In this document: positions 8,465-14,640 of the stretch, in pieces
Position numbering within the stretch: the first letter of the stretch is position 1
How the letters are laid out: every line of letters starts with the position of its first letter
Assembly (NCBI GenBank): GCA_016285355.1
Contig: JAEEQP010000018.1
Coordinates: 4,799 to 68,798, forward strand
Origin: Bacteroidales bacterium
GTDB taxonomy: Bacteria; Bacteroidota; Bacteroidia; Bacteroidales; F082
Reading direction: 5' to 3'
DNA length: 64,000 nt
The notes under the pieces: generated by a model
The model's input: the letters and a program-made list of their open reading frames with translations, nothing else
What the model was told of the DNA's origin: nothing
Database searches by the model: none
Program-made: the position numbers and the translations under genes

Positions 8465-8674
8465 ATGGCGAAAGATATAGAGATAAGGAACAGAGAAAAT
8501 GCGTTGTCAGATAATTTTGTTGCCGACATTAGCTCCATCATTGAACATGGACGGTAGCAGGCATACGCAGCAGATAGCCAAGCCGCTATTGCAACATTTT
8601 GGAATGAGGGGCGGCATATTGTTGAGGAAGAACAGAAAGGAGAGAGTCGGGCTGCATACGGCACGAGATTAATC
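8465..8674 (+). pseudogene. YhcG/DUF1016 PDDEXK nuclease, broken N-terminus
   Basis: The frame from ATG 8465 reads as the N-terminal domain of DUF1016 (YhcG-type) proteins: MAKDIEIRNRENALSDN, a TAG at 8555-8557, then in the same frame QAYAADSQAAIATFWNEGRH, IVEEEQKGESRAAYG and TRLI. The family signature ATFWNEGRHIVEEEQ...YG is clear. Intact relatives are about 330-380 residues and carry a C-terminal PD-(D/E)xK nuclease domain; here everything after residue 70 is missing and is replaced by palindromic repeats from 8684. So the gene has both a premature stop and a 3' truncation. It marks an older nuclease locus into which the repeats and ATPase cassette have come. Confidence 0.75.
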
Positions 8675-8683
8675 CCCCTAGTT

Positions 8684-8706
8684 CGGCTGGATTTCAAATT
8701 CAGCCG
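8684..8706. repeat. REP-like palindrome
   Basis: CGGCTGGATTTCAAATTCAGCCG, an imperfect palindrome of the GATTnnnAATC family, at the breakpoint of the DUF1016 pseudogene. Confidence 0.6.
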
Positions 8707-8713
8707 TATTTGG

Positions 8714-8983
8714 AATATAAGGATTTGCAATCCGATTACACAACGAACAAGAAGCTTGTCTCGCATTATAAATGCTGATATTCAATGTGTTCGGATTGTA
8801 AATCCGAACGAATTGGTGATATTCTCTGTCAACACATCATTGACAACTCTACAAAAAGCATAGGACAAGAATTGCTTGCTGTATGTAGGTATATCCACAA
8901 AACGACAGGGCGCATGTGCTATACTCAATATGGATTAGATGGGTTGACCGTCAAAGAAGAAGAATATGATTTACTTTGAAGCA
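8714..8983 (+). repeat. 270-bp direct repeat, left copy
   Basis: These 270 bp recur at 11137-11406 with two mismatches by eye (offset 2423 bp), about 99% identity. Each copy contains two REP-like palindromes, GGATTTGCAATCC (8721-8733) and a 21-bp palindrome GTTCGGATTGTAAATCCGAAC (8789-8809), plus a 64-codon open frame. The two copies bracket exactly the ATPase gene pair. This is consistent with insertion or duplication of a cassette and gives a substrate for loss by recombination. Confidence 0.95.
8785..8979 (+). CDS. Small ORF inside the left repeat copy (doubtful)
   Basis: 64 codons from ATG 8785 to TGA 8979; the same ORF recurs at 11208. Its first codons overlap the 21-bp palindrome, so translation from this ATG is doubtful. 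The segment QELLAVCRYIHKTTGRMCY looks protein-like, and preservation of the frame in both copies is expected from their near-identity, so it is not proof of selection. It may be the end of a decayed gene. No family was recognised. Confidence 0.25.
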   Translation: MCSDCKSERIGDILCQHIIDNSTKSIGQELLAVCRYIHKTTGRMCYTQYGLDGLTVKEEEYDLL

Positions 8984-9057
8984 CCTTGTTGTGGCTAACA
9001 ATGCCTCGAAAAGATCTCCTATTTTTGATAAACTGTTGTCATAGAAAAAGAATTATG

Positions 9058-9065
9058 TATCTTTG
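9058..9065 (+). promoter_or_regulatory. Promoter of the ATPase cassette
   Basis: TATCTTTG at 9058-9065 with TTG at 9036-9038, 19 bp apart, a full Bacteroidetes -33/-7 pair. It lies within the cassette, just inside the left repeat, so the two genes carry their own promoter. The placement rules out the TTG at 9063 as start and supports the ATG at 9090. Confidence 0.65.
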
Positions 9066-9089
9066 CAGCAATTATATGATATAATTGTG

Positions 9090-10325
9090 ATGAAACGCCT
9101 TTGTATTAAAAATGTGGGTCCAATTAGTGAGGCTGAAGTGGAAATGAATCGCTTTAATTTCTTCATCGGCCCACAAAGCAGCGGAAAAAGCACCATTGCC
9201 AAGATATTCAGTACTTGCAGCTGGATCGAAAAAGAAGTGGCAACTACTTTCAATGAAAAAGCCGTTTCGTCACCAGAGGAGTTTATCTCCTTGATGGTGG
9301 ATTTTCATAAAATGGACACCTATTTCGAGGCTGACCCCGAAATACATTTCCAAACGGACACCATCAAGATTGATTTGGAAAACGGAACATTTAATGTCCA
9401 ATTATTAGACAAAGACAATTATCGCAGAAAAAAGATTTGTTACATTCCTTCTGAACGAAACGCTGTGACATTACCTGAACTGCAAGGGTTTGAGTTTGGG
9501 CCTACCAATTTGCGCAGCTTCTTGTTCGACTGGTTTAATGCAAGGGATATTTTTGATGAAGGTCACAAGACGGGCATTCTTGATTTGGGTGTAAAGTATT
9601 ACTATAATGCCGAAGAGAAAAGATACAAAGACCGCATAGAACACATAAATGGCAAGACATATCACATGCCTTTAGGAAGTGCTTCAAGTGGACTGCAATC
9701 CGTTATTCCATTGATAGTTATGTTTCAATACTATACGGGACAGTATTTTGAAACCTATGATGAAAAATTGTCATTCCAAACAGACGAAAGAACCAGAAAA
9801 ATAAGTCGATACCTTATTGACAATATTGTTCTCAAAGAGAGTTTCCCTGATTATGACCCTTCTGACAGAAAACGTTTTATACAAAAGGCCAATGAACAAT
9901 TGGAGAATAGAGACCCTAAACTACATCTATTGTATAAAAAATATCAGGAGGAACTACAACGATTGACCATCCCGGTGATATCATCCTTCATTGTTGAAGA
10001 GCCTGAGCAAAATCTGTTCCCTGACACACAGATGGAATTAATGGATACTTTGTTTTCTTATTGCAACGGAGAAAGGAAGCATGAACTAACTGTTACAACA
10101 CACAGCCCCTACATTCTTAACCAACTGAATCTCCTTTTTAAAAGGTTTGACGTAAAAGACAAAGAAAATGTTGGCGTTGATTTTAATGAGGTATCCGTAT
10201 ATGCGATTAATGAAGGACGCGTCTCCAACTTGAAACTACAAAATGCGCATTTGGTAAATCCAGAATACTTGTCAGCTCCCCTTGATAAGATCTACAACCT
10301 ATACGAAGCGTATGACAAACATTAA
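9090..10325 (+). CDS. ABC/SMC-type AAA ATPase (AAA_15/AAA_21-like), cassette gene A
   Basis: 411 residues of the RecF/SMC-like ABC ATPase group used as sensors in many defence systems. Walker A GPQSSGKST at 27-35; an ABC-signature-like SASSGLQS near 198-205; Walker B SFIVEEPEQNLFPD near 299-312 with the catalytic Glu; H-loop motif TTHSPYIL near 335-342. The insert between Walker A and the signature is short, with no long coiled coil or Zn hook, and there is no TOPRIM domain, so it is not a full OLD nuclease. The start at 9090 fits the promoter at 9058. The gene overlaps the next by 14 nt, implying coupled translation and a joint function. It is AT-richer than neighbouring housekeeping genes and lies between 270-bp repeats, suggesting recent acquisition. 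Confidence 0.85.
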   Translation: MKRLCIKNVGPISEAEVEMNRFNFFIGPQSSGKSTIAKIFSTCSWIEKEVATTFNEKAVSSPEEFISLMVDFHKMDTYFEADPEIHFQTDTIKIDLENGTFNVQLLDKDNYRRKKICYIPSERNAVTLPELQGFEFGPTNLRSFLFDWFNARDIFDEGHKTGILDLGVKYYYNAEEKRYKDRIEHINGKTYHMPLGSASSGLQSVIPLIVMFQYYTGQYFETYDEKLSFQTDERTRKISRYLIDNIVLKESFPDYDPSDRKRFIQKANEQLENRDPKLHLLYKKYQEELQRLTIPVISSFIVEEPEQNLFPDTQMELMDTLFSYCNGERKHELTVTTHSPYILNQLNLLFKRFDVKDKENVGVDFNEVSVYAINEGRVSNLKLQNAHLVNPEYLSAPLDKIYNLYEAYDKH

Positions 10326-10980
10326 GTTGCTTCTGGAAAGCGATTTTGTCGCGCATCATAAAGTACATTCGGTGGTTCAGGCCGATTGTATAACTACTGA
10401 TTGTGAGAAATTTGACCTTGATGATATGCCATCTCCTATACAGATAATACCTTTTGGAGAGGGTAAGGTTTCATTCGTTAACGACACCTACGGAGAGTTG
10501 GAAATAGCGGCATACGAGAAGTTTATCGACCAATGCAAGAAACCTTCGTCTTTTCTCAATGGTCGTATGAAATGTGACTATTTGGCTGCTCATAAGGATG
10601 TTTTGGGCTATACTATGCTCATAGAACTTACGTCAGCATTGGGCTTTGTAGAGAATTTGTCTAAGCCAGATAAGAAGTTCAAAGGTGGAAAATATGAAAA
10701 AAGTGAATTTCAGTTGGCTAATTCTCTTAAAGACCTACTCTCTGTGGCTTCAATTAAAACGTACCTTGAGTCAAAAGCTCATCGCGTTTGTTTGATGGCT
10801 TATAGCGTTAATCCCCACACTGATTCTGAGTATTTGAAAAAACACCCTTTTGAACGGTATTTGCAAATCGAATCGAAAACAACAGGCGAAGATGGTGCTT
10901 TGATGGAAAGCCCTGCCATTAACGCATTAGGTTTTGAGTATCGGAGGATTAATCATAATTATGCATTTAGTTTGTCGTGA
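10312..10980 (+). CDS. Unknown partner of the ABC ATPase, cassette gene B
   Basis: 222 residues from ATG 10312, which lies inside the last codons of the ATPase gene; the in-frame TTG at 10282 is less likely. No signal peptide, membrane segment or family was recognised. Seen: LLLESDFVAHHKV at the N-terminus, an acidic FDLDDMPS stretch, a basic middle (KPDKKFKGGKYEK) and a C-terminal NALGFEYRRINHNYAF. The classical TOPRIM motifs expected of a PARIS AriB (DUF4435) protein and the HNH motif of Septu PtuB are not visible. By position it should be the effector or antitoxin partner of the ATPase; that role is inference from coupling alone. Confidence 0.75.
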   Translation: MTNIKLLLESDFVAHHKVHSVVQADCITTDCEKFDLDDMPSPIQIIPFGEGKVSFVNDTYGELEIAAYEKFIDQCKKPSSFLNGRMKCDYLAAHKDVLGYTMLIELTSALGFVENLSKPDKKFKGGKYEKSEFQLANSLKDLLSVASIKTYLESKAHRVCLMAYSVNPHTDSEYLKKHPFERYLQIESKTTGEDGALMESPAINALGFEYRRINHNYAFSLS

Positions 10981-11023
10981 GCAATGCCATATCGATACTT
11001 TTCCCAAAAATCTCATTGTTCGC

Positions 11024-11131
11024 ATGGATTTGCAATTCAGCCGTAGCCGAGTATCAAGATTTGTAATCCTTCAAAGGTGAATTTGACCGAAGCAGTATTC
11101 CCTTTGTTCGACTGAATTTGCAATTCAGCCG
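11024..11131. repeat. Cluster of three REP-like palindromes
   Basis: Three imperfect palindromes of the GATTnnnAATC family in 108 bp: ATGGATTTGCAATTCAGCCG (11024-11043), AAGATTTGTAATCCTT (11056-11071) and CGACTGAATTTGCAATTCAGCCG (11109-11131). The last resembles the one at 8684 that precedes the left repeat copy, so the similarity of the two junctions extends beyond the 270-bp repeat. The gap 10981-11415 holds nothing else but the right repeat copy. Confidence 0.6.
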
Positions 11132-11136
11132 ATTAG

Positions 11137-11406
11137 AATATAAGGATTTGCAATCCGATTACACAACGAACAAGAAGCTTGTCTCGCATTATAAATGCTG
11201 ATATTCAATGTGTTCGGATTGTAAATCCGAACGAATTGGTGATATTCTCTGTCAACACATCATTGACAACTCTACAAAAAGCATAGGACAAGAATTGCTT
11301 GCTGTATGTAGGTATATCCACAAAACGACAGGGCGCATGTGCTATACTCAATATGGATTAGATGGGTTGACCGTCAAAGACGAAGAATATAATTTACTTT
11401 GAAGCA
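11137..11406 (+). repeat. 270-bp direct repeat, right copy
   Basis: Near-identical to 8714-8983, including the palindromes at 11144-11156 and 11212-11232. The visible differences are in the last 30 bp, where a GAA codon becomes GAC and a GAT becomes AAT. It ends 10 bp before the gene at 11416, so this copy may be the original upstream region of that gene and the left copy the product of insertion or duplication. Confidence 0.95.
11208..11402 (+). CDS. Small ORF inside the right repeat copy (doubtful)
   Basis: Copy of the 64-codon ORF at 8785, differing at two codons. Here it ends 13 nt before the ATG of the exonuclease-X-C-like gene, spacing compatible with an operon, so if either copy is real it is this one. 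Its start lies within a palindrome. No family was recognised. Confidence 0.3.
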   Translation: MCSDCKSERIGDILCQHIIDNSTKSIGQELLAVCRYIHKTTGRMCYTQYGLDGLTVKDEEYNLL

Positions 11407-11415
11407 TTGGGACAA

Positions 11416-11844
11416 ATGTTTGACTTTGGCAAGTTCAAAGGCTTCGACCTTGGCGAGGTGCTAATGTGTTCTCCCGATTATGTGCAATGGGTTATGGAAA
11501 ATGTAAATGGGGATAGGTGTGCGTTTTCCGATGAGGCAATAAAACAAATTCGCACAATATTTCCCAATTTCGTCATTACAAATGAGTTGAAGAGCAAGAT
11601 TAAAAAGAGTCAGGATGAATATGAAGAAATGGTGTATTTTGATGAATGGACTGAAGAAATGTTCGAAGCGGAGCATAGTTCGGAGTACGATGACGAAGAT
11701 ACCTATGAGAGATATAACGGCTCTTATGCACAAGATGAGATGGGATATAATGATGATGAAATTGATACTATTTTCGATGGAGATCCGTCCGCATATTGGA
11801 CATCGATTAGGACGAGTGTTGATTTCAAACGAGATAAACTATAA
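11416..11844 (+). CDS. Small acidic protein with ExoX C-terminal-like (DUF3820-like) motif
   Basis: 142 residues from ATG 11416; the TTG at 11407 lies at the repeat edge and is less likely. The first 30 residues, MFDFGKFKGFDLGEV with a following SPDYVQWVME, match the FGKYKG...PDYLxWL pattern of the small domain found at the C-terminus of exonuclease X and in DUF3820 proteins. The rest is strongly acidic, with DEYEEMVYFDEWTEEMFEAE and a terminal GDPSAYW block. A lone domain of this type is probably a nucleic-acid-associated accessory protein; no catalytic nuclease residues are present. It sits between the ATPase cassette and the toxin-antitoxin-like triad. Confidence 0.65.
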   Translation: MFDFGKFKGFDLGEVLMCSPDYVQWVMENVNGDRCAFSDEAIKQIRTIFPNFVITNELKSKIKKSQDEYEEMVYFDEWTEEMFEAEHSSEYDDEDTYERYNGSYAQDEMGYNDDEIDTIFDGDPSAYWTSIRTSVDFKRDKL

Positions 11845-11926
11845 TACATCAAGTTTCATTTGAATCAAAAAGTGTGCTCTGCGGCGAAAAATTTTCAACT
11901 ACACCACAAATTTGCATCGAAAATTG

Positions 11927-11934
11927 TATTTTTG
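11927..11934 (+). promoter_or_regulatory. -7 box of the DUF3791/DUF3990 operon
   Basis: TATTTTTG, 19 bp before the ATG at 11954; it places the start downstream of the other in-frame ATG at 11912. Confidence 0.55.
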
Positions 11935-11953
11935 CCACGATATTGAAATCGAA

Positions 11954-12178
11954 ATGTCAAGAGAAGAAAGAAATACGGTTGGATATGTGGTGGCGCTTAT
12001 CAGTGAGTTTGCCGCATGTTTCGGTATTCAGCCAAGGCAGGCTTACGCTTATTTGAAGCGCTTTAAGGGACTTCAACACTTGGAGCAACATTATGGTATT
12101 CTGCATACACAGTCGTTTCCCGATGCTGTTGAAACCATGGCCGAGGTCTGCGCTCATAATGGAGGACAATTGAGATGA
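11954..12178 (+). CDS. DUF3791 family protein, putative antitoxin
   Basis: 74 residues, usual DUF3791 length. Family pattern: MSREERN at the start, FAACFGIQPRQAYAYLKRF in the middle and EHYGxLHTQSF as the conserved core. Small, helical, with no enzyme motif. DUF3791 genes typically stand next to DUF3990 genes, and here the stop overlaps the DUF3990 start (ATGA). The arrangement of a small upstream gene followed by an enzyme-like gene fits an antitoxin or immunity role, but this has not been shown by anything in the sequence. The start follows the -7 box at 11927; the upstream ATG at 11912 would lie ahead of the promoter. Confidence 0.8.
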   Translation: MSREERNTVGYVVALISEFAACFGIQPRQAYAYLKRFKGLQHLEQHYGILHTQSFPDAVETMAEVCAHNGGQLR

Positions 12179-12654
12179 TACTTTATCACGGTTCCAATAT
12201 CAAAGTGTCCGTTCCCGACCTTTCCTGTTCCAAACCTTTCAAGGATTTTGGTAAAGGTTTTTACCTGTCGGACAATTACGAGCAAGCCTGGGATATGGCC
12301 ACACAGAAAGTCAAGCAAACACTTAAAGGAGAACCTTTTGTAAGCAAGTTCCAATTCGATGAGCATTTGATGCAATCGAACGAATTGAGCATCAAGATTT
12401 TTTCGGACTACAGCGAAGAATGGGCAAATTTTGTGCTTGACAATCGCGACAAAAACATCCCTCAACCTGTACATCAGTTCGACATTGTTTACGGACCCAT
12501 TGCAGATGATGGAGTGACTTTTCAACTGCGCCGTTACCAAGGTGGCGTGATTTCACTTGCCCGTCTTGTGGAAGAGTTGCATTATGCCAAAGGTATCACT
12601 TTCCAATATTATTTCGGCACTGACCGCGCCTTGCAAAAACTGACAGCACTATGA
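12175..12654 (+). CDS. DUF3990 protein, putative ADP-ribosyltransferase-like toxin
   Basis: 159 residues. Begins MILYHGSN, followed by FGKGFYLSDNYEQA, the two signatures of DUF3990, which is related to the ADP-ribosyltransferase fold (His in the HGS strand, Tyr in the second strand). The later IVYGPIADDGV and the C-terminal FGTDRALQKL are also family-like. Predicted to modify a cellular target with NAD, hence a candidate toxin; the target is unknown. Its ATG overlaps the DUF3791 stop and its stop overlaps the next ATG, giving a tightly coupled three-gene operon. No signal peptide, so it acts inside the cell or by contact delivery. Confidence 0.82.
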   Translation: MILYHGSNIKVSVPDLSCSKPFKDFGKGFYLSDNYEQAWDMATQKVKQTLKGEPFVSKFQFDEHLMQSNELSIKIFSDYSEEWANFVLDNRDKNIPQPVHQFDIVYGPIADDGVTFQLRRYQGGVISLARLVEELHYAKGITFQYYFGTDRALQKLTAL

Positions 12655-12887
12655 CCACAAAACTGACTCCTGAACAAATCCAGATAATGAAAGATGACAT
12701 TGCGACGGCTCTCATAGGTTATCTTATGGAGGATTTCCACTATACTTGGCAGGAGGCTCTTGATGTTCTCTATACTTCGGAAACCTTTGAGCGTCTGCAA
12801 GATAACGAAACAGGACTCTATTACCAAAGCCCTGGATATGTGTATTCGTTTTTGGAAAATGAAGTGAAGACGGCGGTAGTGGAATAG
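12651..12887 (+). CDS. Small third protein of the DUF3990 operon
   Basis: 78 residues, acidic and helical: LTPEQIQIMKDDIATALIGY, EDFHYTWQEALDVLY and TGLYYQSPGYVYSFLENE. No named domain was recognised with confidence, but the sequence type recurs beside DUF3990 genes. Its ATG overlaps the DUF3990 stop (ATGA). Possible roles are a second antitoxin, a chaperone or part of the toxin complex. Confidence 0.7.
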   Translation: MTTKLTPEQIQIMKDDIATALIGYLMEDFHYTWQEALDVLYTSETFERLQDNETGLYYQSPGYVYSFLENEVKTAVVE

Positions 12888-12931
12888 AGAAAAGTCGGAC
12901 AATCTTAGTTTCATCGTTTTGTTTTCTTTCG

Positions 12932-12939
12932 TATCTTTG
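12932..12939 (+). promoter_or_regulatory. -7 box of the PF09820-type ATPase gene
   Basis: TATCTTTG, 21 bp before the ATG at 12961. Unlike the DUF234/DUF4143 genes, no inverted repeat accompanies this promoter. Confidence 0.6.
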
Positions 12940-12960
12940 TCGCCATAAAACACCACTGCC

Positions 12961-14541
12961 ATGCAAGAAAGAAAATATCCGGTTGGTATTCAGACCTTTG
13001 AGAGAATAAGGAAAGAGAATTACCTCTATATTGACAAAACAGACTTGATTTGGAAGATGACCAAGGAAAGTCCATTCGTGTTTCTTAGCCGTCCGCGCAG
13101 GTTCGGCAAAAGTCTGCTTACCACTACCTTGGATTCCTATTTCCAAGGCAGGAAAGACTTGTTTGAAGGCTTGAAAATCATGGCATTGGAGAAAGAATGG
13201 GAGAACTATCCTGTCATTCATGTGGATTTGAGTGCGGCAAAAAACCAACCAGATTCTATAGAGTTACAGAAAACCATTTTGTTTATAATGAAGCCCTTGA
13301 TTGAGGAATTTGGCAAGGATGATGACGAACAAACTCCAGGCAAGTTGCTGTCTGGAATGATTCGCCGTGCTTATGAGACGAGTGGCAAGCAAGTGGCGGT
13401 CATTATTGATGAGTATGACGCTCCTTTACTTGAAGTGTTGCATGAGGAAGAACGCCTTCCCGAGTTCCGCCGCGTGATGCAGGAATTTTACCAGCCGCTG
13501 AAAGTCAGCGAGGCCATGATTAAGTTTTGCTTCATCACGGGCATCACCAAATTCAGCCAGCTGAGCATTTTCTCCACCATCAACAACTTGACCAACATCT
13601 CGATGGATTCGAAATATGCGGCCATCTGTGGTATCACAGAGGATGAGTTTGCCACCGATATGGCCCCCGACATTGCCATGCTCGCCGAAGCGTATGAATG
13701 CACGCCAGAGGAAATGCATGCTAAACTGAAACTACAGTACGACGGATACCGTTTCGCGGATGTGTCGCCAGAGATATACAATCCTTTCAGCCTGTTGAAG
13801 TGTTTCAGCCAAAAGAAGATAGCTAATTATTGGTTCGAGAGCGGCACACCGACTTTCCTCATCCGACAGATGCAGCATTTCAGGACGGACATCATGGGGA
13901 TGGACCGCATTGAGGCCTCCGCCACTTCATTCGACCGCCCCACCGAGGCCATGACTACGGCTTTGCCGCTACTCTACCAAAGCGGCTACATCACCATTAA
14001 GGACTATGACCGTGAAACCGAATCCTACATTTTATCCATTCCTAATAAAGAGGTGCGCGTGGGGCTAATCGACGGTCTTATACCAGCTTATACTGGCTTG
14101 GACGGCAGTTTGGTACAGGACGGCTTCGCGTTGAAGTTTTACCGAGCTTTGCGAAAAGACGACATGACAGCCGCAATGGACGAGATGAAGGCTTTCCTCG
14201 CGAGCATTCCATACGTGGAGGGTTTCAAGAAAAAACTGGCCGATGTGGCTGCTTCGGAAGGCTTCTATGAATATACTTTCTGGCTGATTTTCAATATGAT
14301 GAATGTATATGCCCGCACTCAGGTAAAGTGTCACGGCGGCCGTATCGACTTTGTGGTGTTGCTGCCCGAAACCACCTACGTCTTTGAACTGAAAGTGAAT
14401 GGAACTGCTCAGGAAGCCATCGACCAAATCAATAGCAAGGGCTATGCGCTGCCATACCAAACTGAAGGTCGTAGAGTGGTGAAAATTGGCGTTCAGTTTA
14501 ACCGAGAGACAATGACGATAGAGGATTACATTATCGCATAA
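12961..14541 (+). CDS. AAA-ATPase-like (PF09820) with PD-(D/E)xK nuclease domain
   Basis: 526 residues, full length for the family. N-terminal TFERIR...YIDKTDLI, then the P-loop variant RPRRFGKSLL near 40-50, Walker B VAVIIDEYDAPLL near 146, and FCFITGITKFSQLSIFS as the sensor region. The middle (YDGYRF, YNPFSLL, YWFESGTPTFL) is typical. The C-terminus has the PD-(D/E)xK pattern GRIDFVV...VFELKVNG followed by AIDQI and YALPYQTEGR. Paralogue of the gene at 43179-44753, clearly similar over its whole length. Such genes are abundant in Bacteroidetes; their function is not established. Separate transcription unit from the DUF3990 operon. Confidence 0.88.
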   Translation: MQERKYPVGIQTFERIRKENYLYIDKTDLIWKMTKESPFVFLSRPRRFGKSLLTTTLDSYFQGRKDLFEGLKIMALEKEWENYPVIHVDLSAAKNQPDSIELQKTILFIMKPLIEEFGKDDDEQTPGKLLSGMIRRAYETSGKQVAVIIDEYDAPLLEVLHEEERLPEFRRVMQEFYQPLKVSEAMIKFCFITGITKFSQLSIFSTINNLTNISMDSKYAAICGITEDEFATDMAPDIAMLAEAYECTPEEMHAKLKLQYDGYRFADVSPEIYNPFSLLKCFSQKKIANYWFESGTPTFLIRQMQHFRTDIMGMDRIEASATSFDRPTEAMTTALPLLYQSGYITIKDYDRETESYILSIPNKEVRVGLIDGLIPAYTGLDGSLVQDGFALKFYRALRKDDMTAAMDEMKAFLASIPYVEGFKKKLADVAASEGFYEYTFWLIFNMMNVYARTQVKCHGGRIDFVVLLPETTYVFELKVNGTAQEAIDQINSKGYALPYQTEGRRVVKIGVQFNRETMTIEDYIIA

Positions 14542-14585
14542 TTTTAAAAATTGAGGAAAAAGGTCGAAACCATCGAACTTTTTCC

Positions 14586-14593
14586 TATTTTTG
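14586..14593 (+). promoter_or_regulatory. -7 box of the TonB-dependent receptor gene
   Basis: TATTTTTG, about 48 bp before the ATG at 14641. It makes the upstream in-frame ORF extension to 14551 untranslatable from this promoter. Confidence 0.5.
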
Positions 14594-14640
14594 TCCGTTT
14601 AATTCATCTTAAAATTGACGAAAATCATAACAAGTTCAAT

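Noticed and set aside
10312..10980. Cassette gene B as PARIS AriB or Septu PtuB
   Set aside because: No visible TOPRIM motif set (Glu, then DxD) of DUF4435 and no HNH motif; only the coupling to an ABC ATPase is shared.
8367..11232. CRISPR array
   Set aside because: The palindromes are irregularly spaced with differing arms and no uniform spacers, and there are no cas genes.
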